Positions 27,819 to 36,278 of a DNA stretch of 64,000 nucleotides are shown piece by piece; the first letter of the stretch is position 1, and the number at the start of each line of letters is the position of its first letter. The stretch is from Sphingobacterium wenxiniae (GTDB lineage: Bacteria > Bacteroidota > Bacteroidia > Sphingobacteriales > Sphingobacteriaceae). The stretch lies in assembly GCF_900116225.1 (NCBI RefSeq), contig NZ_FOZZ01000002.1, forward strand, positions 463,487-527,486, given 5' to 3'. Under the pieces are notes generated by a model. The model worked only from the letters and a program-made list of their open reading frames with translations. It ran no database searches and was not told the DNA's origin. The position numbers and the translations under genes are program-made.

Positions 27819-28616
27819 ATGACACGTTACCTTATTCTGGCTATCTTGGCAGCCACATCATCCTGCCTAAGCTCAAACTCAAAAACGGCAACCGGTGCTT
27901 CAACAGATTTATCCTCCGTCATCCTGGAGGATAAATCCAGATCCTCAGCCTACACCGATAGCATAGAGTATATCTTGGCACAAACATCCCTCATTGGTTC
28001 TTTCCGTGTTTGGGAAGACAAGGATAGTACCATTTCTTTTAGTCAGGATTGGTTGGATTTATATAGGGAAGGTGAAGAGTTTCACCTCGATACTTTGCAC
28101 TATACTTTGTCTAAAGATTACGATGAATGTGCCGGTGTAGACCTTGTTATCATAACTTCGCACCGCTCCAGTATGCTTTATCTTCAAGTTCCGCAGGTTA
28201 AGAAAGGTAAACCGGTACAAATTTCAGTGCCGAAACAAGTGTTATGGCCCGAAGAAAAGGCTGAATTCACATTCAATAAGCAACATTATATGCTGCAAGC
28301 CTTAGGTAAGATTCATCGTACAGAAAAATATATAGACGATAACGACACGGAACAGGTCTTTCATGAGGTAAGTGACTATAGATTGCTGCTGACCACCCCC
28401 GATAAACATACGTATACTATTCTTTCCGAACAGTCTTTTAACGATACATTTATCCGACTTCTTTTCGTAGGTGATTTAGACCAAGACGGCAAACCTGATT
28501 TTGTCGTGTCAGCCCCCAGAGATTATGAAGAAGAAAGAACCTTACTTATTCTGTCTTCTCAGATGTCCAAAGACAAGGTTGTCATTTATGAGGCCACACG
28601 ACAGTTTGATTGTTAG
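27819..28616 (+). CDS. Lipoprotein with FG-GAP-like calcium motif, function unknown
   Basis: A 265-residue lipoprotein, lipobox ATSSC (Cys16), then a Ser/Thr-rich linker. Near the C-terminus GDLDQDGKPDFVVSAP is a classic Asp-rich Ca-binding or FG-GAP repeat motif. No enzyme signature is seen. It is likely co-transcribed with the LLM gene. Exported to the envelope. Confidence 0.75.
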   Translation: MTRYLILAILAATSSCLSSNSKTATGASTDLSSVILEDKSRSSAYTDSIEYILAQTSLIGSFRVWEDKDSTISFSQDWLDLYREGEEFHLDTLHYTLSKDYDECAGVDLVIITSHRSSMLYLQVPQVKKGKPVQISVPKQVLWPEEKAEFTFNKQHYMLQALGKIHRTEKYIDDNDTEQVFHEVSDYRLLLTTPDKHTYTILSEQSFNDTFIRLLFVGDLDQDGKPDFVVSAPRDYEEERTLLILSSQMSKDKVVIYEATRQFDC

Positions 28617-28632
28617 GTTCAAAAAACATTAC

Positions 28633-28686
28633 GTACAGACATTTACCGTACAAAATATTTTTGTACAGTTTTTTTACGTACATTTG
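28633..28686 (+). promoter_or_regulatory. Operator/promoter of the DUF1778-GNAT module
   Basis: Four GTAC tetramers begin at 28633, 28648, 28663 and 28678, exactly 15 bp apart. The middle two are part of a 19-bp perfect palindrome (28648-28666) with GTACAAAA and TTTTGTAC halves. A -7 box TACATTTG lies at 28679-28686, starting inside the last GTAC, with TTG at 28661-28663 a possible but rather close -33 element. A ribbon-helix-helix antitoxin could bind this array cooperatively and shut off the promoter (inference). Confidence 0.75.
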
Positions 28687-28706
28687 TAAAAAAAAAACAG
28701 GTAATT

Positions 28707-29000
28707 ATGGGTACGGCAATCAAAGAACATGCACGATTTGACGCAAGGCTTTCTAAAGAACAAAAACAATTTTTTGAAAAAGCTGCATATTTAGGCGGTT
28801 ATAGAAGCTTAACCGATTTCGTTATTTTGACAGTACAAGAAAAAGCAAAAGAGATTGTGCAGGAAAAAGAACAGATAATTGCTTCCGAAAGAGACAGTCA
28901 GGTATTTTTTGATGCAATTACAAACCCTAAGAAACCCTCAAAAACATTAAAAAATGCTTTAGAAGACTATAATGTTTTTATCTCAAACCTCAAGAAATGA
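28707..29000 (+). CDS. DUF1778 antitoxin (TacA-type)
   Basis: A 97-residue protein. The N-terminal half has ribbon-helix-helix character (ARFDARLSKEQKQFFEKAAY, then GYRSLTDFVI), as in DUF1778 antitoxins. The C-terminal tail (FFDAITNPKKPSKTLKNALE) is the usual toxin-binding region. The gene overlaps the toxin by 4 bases (ATGA). It probably neutralises the GNAT toxin and autoregulates from the GTAC array. Confidence 0.88.
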   Translation: MGTAIKEHARFDARLSKEQKQFFEKAAYLGGYRSLTDFVILTVQEKAKEIVQEKEQIIASERDSQVFFDAITNPKKPSKTLKNALEDYNVFISNLKK

Positions 29001-29488
29001 TAGAACTCTTAGACAAAAAGCATCATCGGGAAGATTTTGACTGTGGAAAAGAGCTTTTAAACAATTATCTAAAAACACAGGCAGGACAAGACATTAAACG
29101 AAAGTTATCTGCCTGTTTTGTACTATGTGAAAACGGAACAGACATTCAAGGATATTATACACTCTCAAATAATAGTATTCCTCTAAGTAGTTTTCCTAAT
29201 CATATACAAAAGAAACTTCCTAAATCCTATCTTTCTATCCCAACCACTCTACTCGGAAGATTAGCAATTTACAAAAATCATCAGGGCAAAGGAATAGGAA
29301 AAATATTATTGATTGATGCCTTGAAAAGAAGTTTCGAAATCTCACAGGAAATAGGTTCGTTCGCTGTGGTGGTTGACCCAATAGATGAAGAAGCTGGAAA
29401 GTTTTATAAAAAGTATGACTTCATAAAACTTCCAGACAGCGAAAAAATGATTATTGCTACCAAAACATTACAAGAGCTATTTGGATAA
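28997..29488 (+). CDS. GNAT-family toxin (TacT-like)
   Basis: A 163-residue acetyltransferase. The acetyl-CoA site is LGRLAIYKNHQGKGIGKILL; the conserved Tyr region is KFYKKYDFIKLP. The N-terminal LDKKHHREDFDCGKELLNNY is the typical start of this toxin group. Characterised relatives acetylate the amino acid on charged tRNA and stop translation. The partner antitoxin is directly upstream with overlapping ORFs. Confidence 0.88.
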   Translation: MIELLDKKHHREDFDCGKELLNNYLKTQAGQDIKRKLSACFVLCENGTDIQGYYTLSNNSIPLSSFPNHIQKKLPKSYLSIPTTLLGRLAIYKNHQGKGIGKILLIDALKRSFEISQEIGSFAVVVDPIDEEAGKFYKKYDFIKLPDSEKMIIATKTLQELFG

Positions 29489-29571
29489 AAGAAATACAAC
29501 ACCAACCGTCAATTCCAGACAAACGCAAAGAACCTCGCCTTCCAGGCCGAATCCTATTTTTATCTTTCTAT

Positions 29572-30648
29572 CTATTCTGCCAAATTCAATAAACCATGCT
29601 GCGAAGCCGTAAATAAGTTACGAAATACAATATTCAGTTCATTATCACGCTGGGCACCGGATATACCGGTATAAGGAAATAACTCCACAGTCTTCGTGCG
29701 TATAAAAGCGACTATAGCACGACTCAACACCGCAATCTCCTCCTGCAATGTCTCTCCTACTGCATCCATAACCCAGGTTCTATCCAAAAGATCATATAGA
29801 TGATTGATCTGTTCAAGAAACGGCACCTCTATATTACCCAACATCTGTGATAAAGCCTTTCCGCATCTTGAGGCCCAAACCTCATCTTTTGAACGAAGTA
29901 ACAGTTGCTTCTCAAAAAGATGTAAAAACCTTTTGAACATACCGATATAATTGACGGCTAAGGTGCATTCGGCAAAAGTCATAAATGGATAATGAAACAG
30001 GGTTCCGTTATGTTTTCTTCTATCCGGAAGCAAGTCAAACGATCGGTTTTCCTCAACCCTTAAATCAGAAATAGAAAAACTATGACTCGCTGTCGTTTCC
30101 AAACCAAAAGTATCCCAGTCATAATGGATAAGTACACTGTCCCTATCTACGAAAAAAGATTTATACACAGGCTCGCCCTCCGCATCTGTTACGAGCCTGT
30201 TATCTTCATAAATCCAGGCATTCAGCGTAAAGTGGCTAAGATGCGGAGCACCGGTTGCATACTTCCATTGTCCGCTGATGGTATAAGCTCCATCCGGGGT
30301 TTTCACCGCCTTTCCATTCACCTGCCCACTCCCTCCGAGGCATACTTTCCGTTCGTTGAACACCGATTTAGCTACATGGGGTTCAATAAATCCAGCAAAC
30401 ATATTTGCCCCGGAACATAACGTTACCGTCCAGCCAAAACCACCATCTTCATACGCTAAGTTTTCCAATAATTCACAGCCTTGACGCAAAGGAAGTTCCA
30501 ATCCACCATATTCCTTCGGTACCCATATATTGAACCATTTTCGGTCGTAAATCAGTTGTAATTGCTCCTCAGTTAAGGTTTTCAGCTGAATACCGCGCAA
30601 TAAATTTTCTTTTAGTATCGATATATCCTGTTCGTTAAGCATGTGCAT
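29572..30648 (-). CDS. Acyl-CoA dehydrogenase-like flavoprotein
   Basis: A 358-residue protein with the acyl-CoA dehydrogenase fold: N-terminal helical domain (WFNIWVPKEYGGLELPLRQG), a central beta region (GGSGQVNGKAVKT, then YTISGQWKYATGAPHLSHFT) and a helical C-terminal domain. It also resembles the flavin-dependent oxygenase side branch of this superfamily. The conserved acyl-CoA dehydrogenase catalytic Glu cannot be placed with confidence. The start (30648 or the ATG at 30642) overlaps the end of the thiamine-regulated transporter gene, so it is probably in the TPP riboswitch operon. Confidence 0.8.
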   Translation of the reverse strand: MHMLNEQDISILKENLLRGIQLKTLTEEQLQLIYDRKWFNIWVPKEYGGLELPLRQGCELLENLAYEDGGFGWTVTLCSGANMFAGFIEPHVAKSVFNERKVCLGGSGQVNGKAVKTPDGAYTISGQWKYATGAPHLSHFTLNAWIYEDNRLVTDAEGEPVYKSFFVDRDSVLIHYDWDTFGLETTASHSFSISDLRVEENRSFDLLPDRRKHNGTLFHYPFMTFAECTLAVNYIGMFKRFLHLFEKQLLLRSKDEVWASRCGKALSQMLGNIEVPFLEQINHLYDLLDRTWVMDAVGETLQEEIAVLSRAIVAFIRTKTVELFPYTGISGAQRDNELNIVFRNLFTASQHGLLNLAE

Positions 30649-31258
30649 GTCGGGTTGAGGTTTTCATTATTTTTTTCCATTCGAAATAGCCAAAGAAAGC
30701 GATAACGAACAGAACGAAGGTGAGCAAAGAGAATAAATAAAGTTCTTTATAAAACAAAAGCGGCACGGCCACAAAGTTACTGATGTTCAGCAATATCCAG
30801 TTTTCTAATTTCCGTTTCGCCAAAAGCCACATTCCTGCCCAAGCAGTGCTGCTGACAAAAGCGTCAAGCATAGGGACATCCGAGTCCGTCACATAATGTA
30901 AGAACAGAAATAGCAGAACATATCCTCCGACTACGATGGATAATACGACCGTCCAATCCTTCTTACTGGCTCTTGTGATAGAAACAGGTTGTGCATTGGT
31001 TCTGTTTTTCCAGTACCACCACCCGTAAACGCTCATGGTGAGGTAATAAAGGTTCAATAATATTTCAGCATACAATTTTGCAGAGTACAGAACGGATATC
31101 GTTAGCAAAATCGAGACTATACCGAAAAAATAATTGGAAATTTTGTTCTTTTTGGAAAGCAGCACCTGACAAATACCGCACACAACGGCTATCCGTTCCA
31201 ACCAGCTGGTTTGCACGAATGCCTCCTGCACTTTCTCTAAGATTTCAAATGTATTCAT
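30635..31258 (-). CDS. pnuT: PnuC-family transporter, probably thiamine-specific (PnuT)
   Basis: A 207-residue membrane protein with about seven hydrophobic helices. The PnuC family motif YGWWYWKN and the C-terminal pattern ENWILLNISNFVAVPLLFYK identify it. PnuC proteins are facilitators that depend on phosphorylation of substrate. The TPP riboswitch directly upstream indicates thiamine rather than nicotinamide riboside as substrate, as described for Bacteroidota PnuT; this is context-based. The symbol is a functional inference. Confidence 0.82.
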   Translation of the reverse strand: MNTFEILEKVQEAFVQTSWLERIAVVCGICQVLLSKKNKISNYFFGIVSILLTISVLYSAKLYAEILLNLYYLTMSVYGWWYWKNRTNAQPVSITRASKKDWTVVLSIVVGGYVLLFLFLHYVTDSDVPMLDAFVSSTAWAGMWLLAKRKLENWILLNISNFVAVPLLFYKELYLFSLLTFVLFVIAFFGYFEWKKIMKTSTRHAHA

Positions 31259-31291
31259 AAGTGTGTAATTATAAGTAAATACCCACTTATG
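31256..31291 (-). promoter_or_regulatory. Start-codon-sequestering hairpin of pnuT
   Basis: In the pnuT leader an 8-base CATAAGTG (31284-31291 on the complement) pairs perfectly with CACTTATG (31256-31263), which contains the ATG, across a 20-base loop. It lies between the riboswitch and the gene and could be the expression platform that blocks translation. Confidence 0.55.
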
Positions 31292-31320
31292 GAATATGCT
31301 ATAGACAAGATAGAAAATGT

Positions 31321-31441
31321 ATCCCTACGCCAGCATTACCTGGATCAGGTTCCTCCCGAATGAAACCGGGATTGGGTATATTCTCAGCCTGTAGGAGTTG
31401 TTTAAACCTTTGTCATTTAAACAACCTCAGCACCCCATAAG
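31321..31441 (-). ncRNA. TPP riboswitch (THI box)
   Basis: On the minus strand the conserved THI elements occur in order: GGGGTGC, an extended P3-type stem with arms GTTGTTTAAA and TTTAAACAAC, GGCTGAGA, ACCC, GGAACCTGATCCAGGTAATG and CTGGCGTAGGGA. The element precedes pnuT by 62 bases and starts 10 bases after the mqo stop codon, so its promoter must lie within mqo or it relies on read-through. Confidence 0.95.
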
Positions 31442-31450
31442 TAATTTTTA

Positions 31451-32944
31451 TTATCCTAATTTTAATGCTTCACTTGAACGACGACGAACCTCTTCACATA
31501 AGGCCGGATCATCATTCAGTTTTTTACTCCATGAAGGAATCATTTCACGCAGTTTACGGCGATATTCATCTGATTTCGCACGTTCTGGGAAACAACGTTT
31601 CAAAAGACTGATCATAATAGCAACCGAAGTAGATGCTCCTGGTGAAGCCCCCAACAAAGCTGCAATAGATCCGTCCGCACTGGAAACTACCTCTGTACCG
31701 AATTCCAAGATACCACCATGCTTAGGGTCTTTTTTAATGACCTGCACACGTTGTCCTGCAATTTCTATTCCCCAATCTTCCAGTTTCGCCGTAGGCATAA
31801 ACTGCTTCAATGAATCCAACTTGTCGGAAGGACTCTTCATCACCTCCGTAATCAAATATTTGGTCAAATCCAGATTACCCAACCCAGCAGACAGCATCGG
31901 ACGGATATTCGACAATTTAATGGACGAAGGTAAATCAAAGTAAGAACCGCGTTTTAGGAACTTGGTCGAAAAACCGGCATACGGCCCAAACAACAGCGCT
32001 TGCTTACCATCGATATAACGCGTATCCAAATGCGGAACCGACATCGGTGGCGCTCCAACAGAAGCTTTACCATATACTTTGGCATGATGCTGCTTGATGA
32101 TTTCCTCATTTTTGCAACGCAACCACTGTCCACCTACCGGGAAGCCTCCGAAACCGCGAGCTTCTGGAATACCCGATTTTTCCAATAATAAGATAGAACC
32201 TCCACCAGCACCAATAAAAACAAACTTGGCTTTGATTTCACGTTTTTCACCTGTTTTGAGGTCTTTAATCTCTACTTCCCATCTTCCATCATCCTCACGT
32301 TCGATATCGCGCACCTCTTGATTCAAAGAAAGCTTGACGTTGTCTTTCGTTTGCAAATGTCTGATCAAATCACGGGTCAACGTACCGAAGTTCACATCTG
32401 TACCGATTTCCATACGTGTGGCAGCCATAGCTTCTTCTTCAGGTCTACCATCCATCATTAATGGAATCCATTCTTTCATAATGGCTTTATCCTCTGTGTA
32501 CACCATGCCTTTGAATAAGGTTTCTTTTTCCATTGCTTCAAAGCGCTTACGCAGGAACTTTACGTCATTTTCACCGAACACGGCACTCATGTGTGGTACC
32601 TGACGGATGAATTCAGAAGGATTCTTTAAGATATCCTTTTCCACCAAGTATGTCCAAAACTGCTTGGAAATCTCAAATTGTTCGGCAATATTAATTGCTT
32701 TATCAATCTTCACACTTCCATCCGGTTGTTCCGGTGTGTAGTTGAGCTCGCAAAGAGCGGAGTGACCTGTTCCGGCATTGTTCCATGCATCTGAACTTTC
32801 AGCAGCAACGACATCCAACCTTTCAACGATTTCGATATCTATATCCGGGCTAAGCTCGTTAATCAGTGTACCCAATGTGGCACTCATGATTCCCGCCCCA
32901 ATCAGAACAACATCAACTTCGGATTTTTTAGTTTTTTTACCCAT
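31451..32944 (-). CDS. mqo: Malate:quinone oxidoreductase
   Basis: A 497-residue FAD enzyme. The N-terminal dinucleotide motif is VDVVLIGAGIMSATLGTLIN, followed by ERLDVVAAESSDAWNNAGTG and HSALCELNYTPE, which are diagnostic for Mqo. It oxidises malate to oxaloacetate and passes electrons to the quinone pool at the inner membrane surface as part of the TCA cycle. Length and motifs are complete. A -7 box lies 18 bases upstream of the ATG. Confidence 0.96.
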   Translation of the reverse strand: MGKKTKKSEVDVVLIGAGIMSATLGTLINELSPDIDIEIVERLDVVAAESSDAWNNAGTGHSALCELNYTPEQPDGSVKIDKAINIAEQFEISKQFWTYLVEKDILKNPSEFIRQVPHMSAVFGENDVKFLRKRFEAMEKETLFKGMVYTEDKAIMKEWIPLMMDGRPEEEAMAATRMEIGTDVNFGTLTRDLIRHLQTKDNVKLSLNQEVRDIEREDDGRWEVEIKDLKTGEKREIKAKFVFIGAGGGSILLLEKSGIPEARGFGGFPVGGQWLRCKNEEIIKQHHAKVYGKASVGAPPMSVPHLDTRYIDGKQALLFGPYAGFSTKFLKRGSYFDLPSSIKLSNIRPMLSAGLGNLDLTKYLITEVMKSPSDKLDSLKQFMPTAKLEDWGIEIAGQRVQVIKKDPKHGGILEFGTEVVSSADGSIAALLGASPGASTSVAIMISLLKRCFPERAKSDEYRRKLREMIPSWSKKLNDDPALCEEVRRRSSEALKLG

Positions 32945-32961
32945 GATTTTTGAATTCCGTA

Positions 32962-32969
32962 CAAAATTA
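32962..32969 (-). promoter_or_regulatory. -7 box of mqo
   Basis: TAATTTTG on the minus strand fits TAnnTTTG, 17 bases upstream of the mqo ATG. A -33 TTG is not apparent. Confidence 0.5.
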
Positions 32970-33172
32970 ATAATCGAAACGGTTTTTGTCGAATGAAAAT
33001 GTCAAAATTCTTTCATTAAATATAGGAAAATAATAAGTGTCAAAAGATAATCGACTTTCTCTCTTTAAGGTATTTTATCCCCTTCTGATAAATCCGAAAT
33101 TAAATTGTGATATATGCCGAATATTTAACATTTTTGTTTGAATATAGAATTACAGTACTAATATTGCATAAC

Positions 33173-33916
33173 ATGAAATTATTAGAAGGCAAAGTAGCTC
33201 TGGTAACAGGAGCATCAAAAGGTATAGGAAGAAAGATCGCTGAAGTATTTGCACAGCACGGGGCAAATGTAGCATTTACATATTTATCGTCCGTTGAAAA
33301 AGGCGAGGCTTTAGAAAAAGAGCTTCAGCAATACGGCACAAAAGTAAAAGGATTCCGTTCTGACGCTTCAAAATTTGAAGAAGCAGAGCAATTAATTGAC
33401 AGCATTGTCGCTGAATTTGGCACATTGGATGTTGTTGTCAACAACGCAGGTATTACTAAAGACGGTCTTTTGATGCGTATGACTGAGGAAAACTGGGATG
33501 ATGTTATCAATATCAACTTGAAATCTATCTTCAACGTAACCAAAGCTGCCTCAAAAATCATGATGAAAAACCGCAAAGGCTCTTTCATCAATATGAGTTC
33601 CGTAGTAGGTGTGCAAGGAAATGCCGGACAAGCCAACTATGCTGCTTCCAAAGCAGGTATCATCGGTTTCTCAAAATCAGTAGCAAAAGAATTAGGTTCA
33701 CGGAATATCCGTACAAACGTTATTGCTCCTGGTTTTATCCGTACGGAGATGACAGATGTATTGGATCCGAAAGTCGTAGCTGGGTGGGAAGCAAATATCC
33801 CGCTGAAACGTGCCGGTGAGCCAGAAGATGTGGCCAATGCTTGCTTGTTTCTGGCTTCAGATCTTTCAACCTACATCAATGGACAGGTTATCCCTGTTGA
33901 TGGCGGTATGTTGTAA
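33173..33916 (+). CDS. fabG: 3-oxoacyl-ACP reductase
   Basis: The ATG at 33173 gives the standard 247-residue FabG; upstream codons in the same frame are not conserved in type. It has the NADPH motif TGASKGIG (12-19), NNAG (90-93), Ser143, and the catalytic YAASK pair Tyr156 and Lys160. The C-terminal INGQVIPVDGGML is also diagnostic. It reduces 3-oxoacyl-ACP in fatty acid elongation. fabH follows after a 337-base spacer on the same strand. Confidence 0.94.
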   Translation: MKLLEGKVALVTGASKGIGRKIAEVFAQHGANVAFTYLSSVEKGEALEKELQQYGTKVKGFRSDASKFEEAEQLIDSIVAEFGTLDVVVNNAGITKDGLLMRMTEENWDDVININLKSIFNVTKAASKIMMKNRKGSFINMSSVVGVQGNAGQANYAASKAGIIGFSKSVAKELGSRNIRTNVIAPGFIRTEMTDVLDPKVVAGWEANIPLKRAGEPEDVANACLFLASDLSTYINGQVIPVDGGML

Positions 33917-33930
33917 GAAATTGCCCTTTC

Positions 33931-33980
33931 ACCCTTTACACCTTGGCAGGGTTTAAAACCCTGCCAAGGTGGTAAAGGGT
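33931..33980. repeat. 15-bp-arm palindrome, ACCTTGGC type
   Basis: Core arms ACCTTGGCAGGGTTT and AAACCCTGCCAAGGT (33940-33954, 33956-33970) with a 1-base loop. The stem continues outward through ACCCTTTAC / GGTAAAGGGT with one bulge. It belongs to the same architecture class as 19183, 40313, 43537 and 43868. The rest of 33981-34253 is AT-rich; I see no clear promoter or other feature there. Confidence 0.85.
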
Positions 33981-34253
33981 TCTTATCAACAAGAACAAAT
34001 AACTGTAAAAAACAATTTTACAAAACAATATTCTGCTCACCAATAGCAGATTTTTATTTCAGTCTGTTTTTCTGCTCATTTCCCTTATTTATCGTAATTA
34101 TTTTGTCACAATACCATATTGAAAGCAATAGCCTGCCTAAATATCCTATTTTTACGCCCTTTGGTTCCGGATACTTAATTAAATCTTACAAGTGATAAAA
34201 CATTAGAGGGGTTGGAATCAAAAATGAGAAAAAGATAAGGTTAAAAAGATAGA

Positions 34254-35255
34254 ATGAGTATAAACACTGTGGCGAACAGACAATATGCAGCCATAACCGG
34301 TATTGGCGGTTATGTACCCCAGAGCAAACGCACCAATTATGATTTGGAAAAGGTATGCGATACCTCCGATGAATGGATTGTGAAGCGTACAGGAATCAAA
34401 GAGCGTCGTATCTTAGAACACGATCTTGCCACTTCGGATATGGCAGTAAAAGCCATACAGGATTTAGCCCTACAGTATAACAAGAATCTAAGTGATGTCG
34501 ACGCCTTATTGGTTGCGACCTCTACTCCCGATATGCCTATGCCGGCAACAGCTAATATCATTGCTGAAAAATTAGGTCTACGCAACGTATGGGCATTCGA
34601 TATGAATGCTGCCTGTTCGGGGTTCCTTTATGCATTAGATATGGCAGCATCTTTGGTCGAGACCGGACGCTATAAAAATGTCTTGGTTGTCGGCGCCGAC
34701 AATATCAGCCGATATGTCAATATTTATGACCGCTCGACAAATATTCTTTTTGGTGATGGTGCAGGTGTGGTTTGGTTAGAGCCTTCCCAAGAGGGAGGAA
34801 TCATGGACGCTTACTTAACAAGCAATGGAGGTGGTCGTGAGTTCCTGACTATTGAAGCGGGTGGTTCACTATATCCTATCGAAGCAAATGCTATTGAAAC
34901 AGAAAGCCGTTATCTTCGTCAAGATGGCAAAACAGTATTCAAACATGCTGTCCAATCCATGAGTGATGCTTGTACGAAAGTGCTTCATCGCAACAATCTA
35001 CAGATAGCAGATGTAAACTGGTTAGTACCGCATCAGGCTAATCAGCGCATTATTGATGCCGTAGGGCGATCGCTCAATATACCAGAAGGCCGAGCTTTGA
35101 GTAATATCGAATATCTGGGCAACACAATTGCTGCCACTATTCCTTTGTGTATATGGCAGAATATCAAGCAGATCAACACTGGCGATTTGATTATGTTGAC
35201 GGCCTTTGGTGCAGGCTTCTCTTGGGGCGCCAGCTTACTCCGTTGGATGATATAA
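34254..35255 (+). CDS. fabH: Beta-ketoacyl-ACP synthase III
   Basis: A 333-residue thiolase-fold enzyme. The catalytic triad is visible: Cys121 in MNAACSGFLYA, His in VPHQANQRI, and Asn in EYLGNTIAAT. The N-terminal AAITGIGGYVP and the C-terminal AFGAGFSWGASLL are family typical. It condenses acetyl-CoA with malonyl-ACP to start fatty acid synthesis. This copy stands next to fabG, not in a plsX-fabH cluster. Confidence 0.94.
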   Translation: MSINTVANRQYAAITGIGGYVPQSKRTNYDLEKVCDTSDEWIVKRTGIKERRILEHDLATSDMAVKAIQDLALQYNKNLSDVDALLVATSTPDMPMPATANIIAEKLGLRNVWAFDMNAACSGFLYALDMAASLVETGRYKNVLVVGADNISRYVNIYDRSTNILFGDGAGVVWLEPSQEGGIMDAYLTSNGGGREFLTIEAGGSLYPIEANAIETESRYLRQDGKTVFKHAVQSMSDACTKVLHRNNLQIADVNWLVPHQANQRIIDAVGRSLNIPEGRALSNIEYLGNTIAATIPLCIWQNIKQINTGDLIMLTAFGAGFSWGASLLRWMI

Positions 35256-35285
35256 ATTCACCCTTAGAATTTCTGCTGCAGCACT

Positions 35286-35738
35286 CTATCCTCCCTTAAT
35301 CCGCACATCATACGCAAAAGACTGTATATCGACCAGTCTAAACGATTGGTGGTGTGCCGATGGATGGAGGATATAATTGTATTCCTGTTCGACGACGACC
35401 GAAGGTACTTTGATGATCGAGATATTTTGCAACAGCAGCTTGCTACCGAGTTCTTTGCTCGATAAAGGTGTGGGAATATCTTTCCAATCAGGATGCAAAT
35501 CCTGTGTGCCGATTTCGTAAATATCTTTTTCTTCAATCTCAAACACAGCCATACTTAAATTCTTGGGGATAAGCACGACTTCCACATTGACCGAATACTC
35601 CAATATCGCCAAAGCACGACTCTCGGACGTATAGATACAAGGTATATTGATGTGGTTCCATCGACCACCAAACAACTTAGACCCTGTGCCACTCAAGTCA
35701 TCGGCATACTGTGTTTTTCCGATTCTATAGACTAACAT
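35286..35738 (-). CDS. RES-domain toxin
   Basis: The start is the ATG at 35738, 7 bases after the antitoxin stop, giving 150 residues; a longer frame would overlap the antitoxin. RES family features are VYRIGKTQYADDLSGTGSKL, GGRWNHINIPCIYTSESRAL, the LEY Glu, and the late Ser in VPSVVVEQEYNYILHP. Characterised RES toxins degrade NAD+ (phosphorylase or glycohydrolase activity). It is the second gene of a RES/Xre toxin-antitoxin operon. Confidence 0.9.
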   Translation of the reverse strand: MLVYRIGKTQYADDLSGTGSKLFGGRWNHINIPCIYTSESRALAILEYSVNVEVVLIPKNLSMAVFEIEEKDIYEIGTQDLHPDWKDIPTPLSSKELGSKLLLQNISIIKVPSVVVEQEYNYILHPSAHHQSFRLVDIQSFAYDVRIKGG

Positions 35739-35745
35739 CCGATAC

Positions 35746-36228
35746 TTAGGAATAAACGCCGTAAGCGATGCGACCAATGATATTTCTCACCTCTTCACGA
35801 CCGTAATAGCTGTTCATGATATGAATCGGAGCTATCCCGCCCAAAGCGTGATTAGGTGCAGACATCCATTCATTGAAGAGCTCCCGGCTTTCAAACACCT
35901 CGTAACCGAATGCATATAAATCCGCAAGGGAAACAATGCGTTCACTGACCTGTTCATTGAATTTTTGATTTCCTTTTTTGTTGATAAGCGTTGCTCTCGT
36001 AACGGATAAGGCATCCGCCAAAGTCGGATAATCCAACGAGGCTTCTTTTTTAAAACTCTCCAAGTATCTTTTGGAAATACCTTGCTTGCTGATGTCCATC
36101 TTTTGAACAGAGGTCAGTAGATTCAGCGGGATTGTACGGCTACCGGTGTAGTAAGCAGTAGGCGCTTCTTCGACAAGGCCAACCGGGGTTACTTCTGTAT
36201 CGTATGCTTTGACTTTGTTAGATTTCAT
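35746..36228 (-). CDS. Xre/MbcA/ParS-type antitoxin (DUF2384)
   Basis: A 160-residue protein. The middle part has a helix-turn-helix (KEASLDYPTLADALSVTRAT) and the C-terminal domain matches the DUF2384 toxin-binding fold: YAFGYEVFESRELFNEWMSA, PNHALGGIAPIHIM and GREEVRNIIGRIAYGVYS. It precedes the RES toxin and probably represses the operon through the inverted repeat at 36235-36278. Confidence 0.9.
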   Translation of the reverse strand: MKSNKVKAYDTEVTPVGLVEEAPTAYYTGSRTIPLNLLTSVQKMDISKQGISKRYLESFKKEASLDYPTLADALSVTRATLINKKGNQKFNEQVSERIVSLADLYAFGYEVFESRELFNEWMSAPNHALGGIAPIHIMNSYYGREEVRNIIGRIAYGVYS

Positions 36229-36234
36229 GGCTAC

Positions 36235-36278
36235 AAAAGATTAAATTTATACTATCATCAGTACAAATTTAATCTTTT
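36235..36278 (-). promoter_or_regulatory. Operator inverted repeat of the RES/Xre module
   Basis: Perfect 14-bp arms AAAAGATTAAATTT (36235-36248) and AAATTTAATCTTTT (36265-36278) separated by 16 bp, beginning 6 bases upstream of the antitoxin ATG. The distal arm overlaps the -7 box. Confidence 0.8.

Noticed and set aside
29489..29571. tRNA or small RNA gene between the toxin and the acyl-CoA dehydrogenase-like gene
   Set aside because: No cloverleaf or terminator hairpin could be formed. The spacer is short and unstructured.
30635..31258. Nicotinamide riboside transporter PnuC
   Set aside because: The family fits, but the TPP riboswitch directly upstream argues for thiamine.
33107..33172. 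22-residue N-terminal extension of FabG
   Set aside because: FabG of standard 247 residues starts at 33173; the extension covers promoter-like AT-rich DNA.
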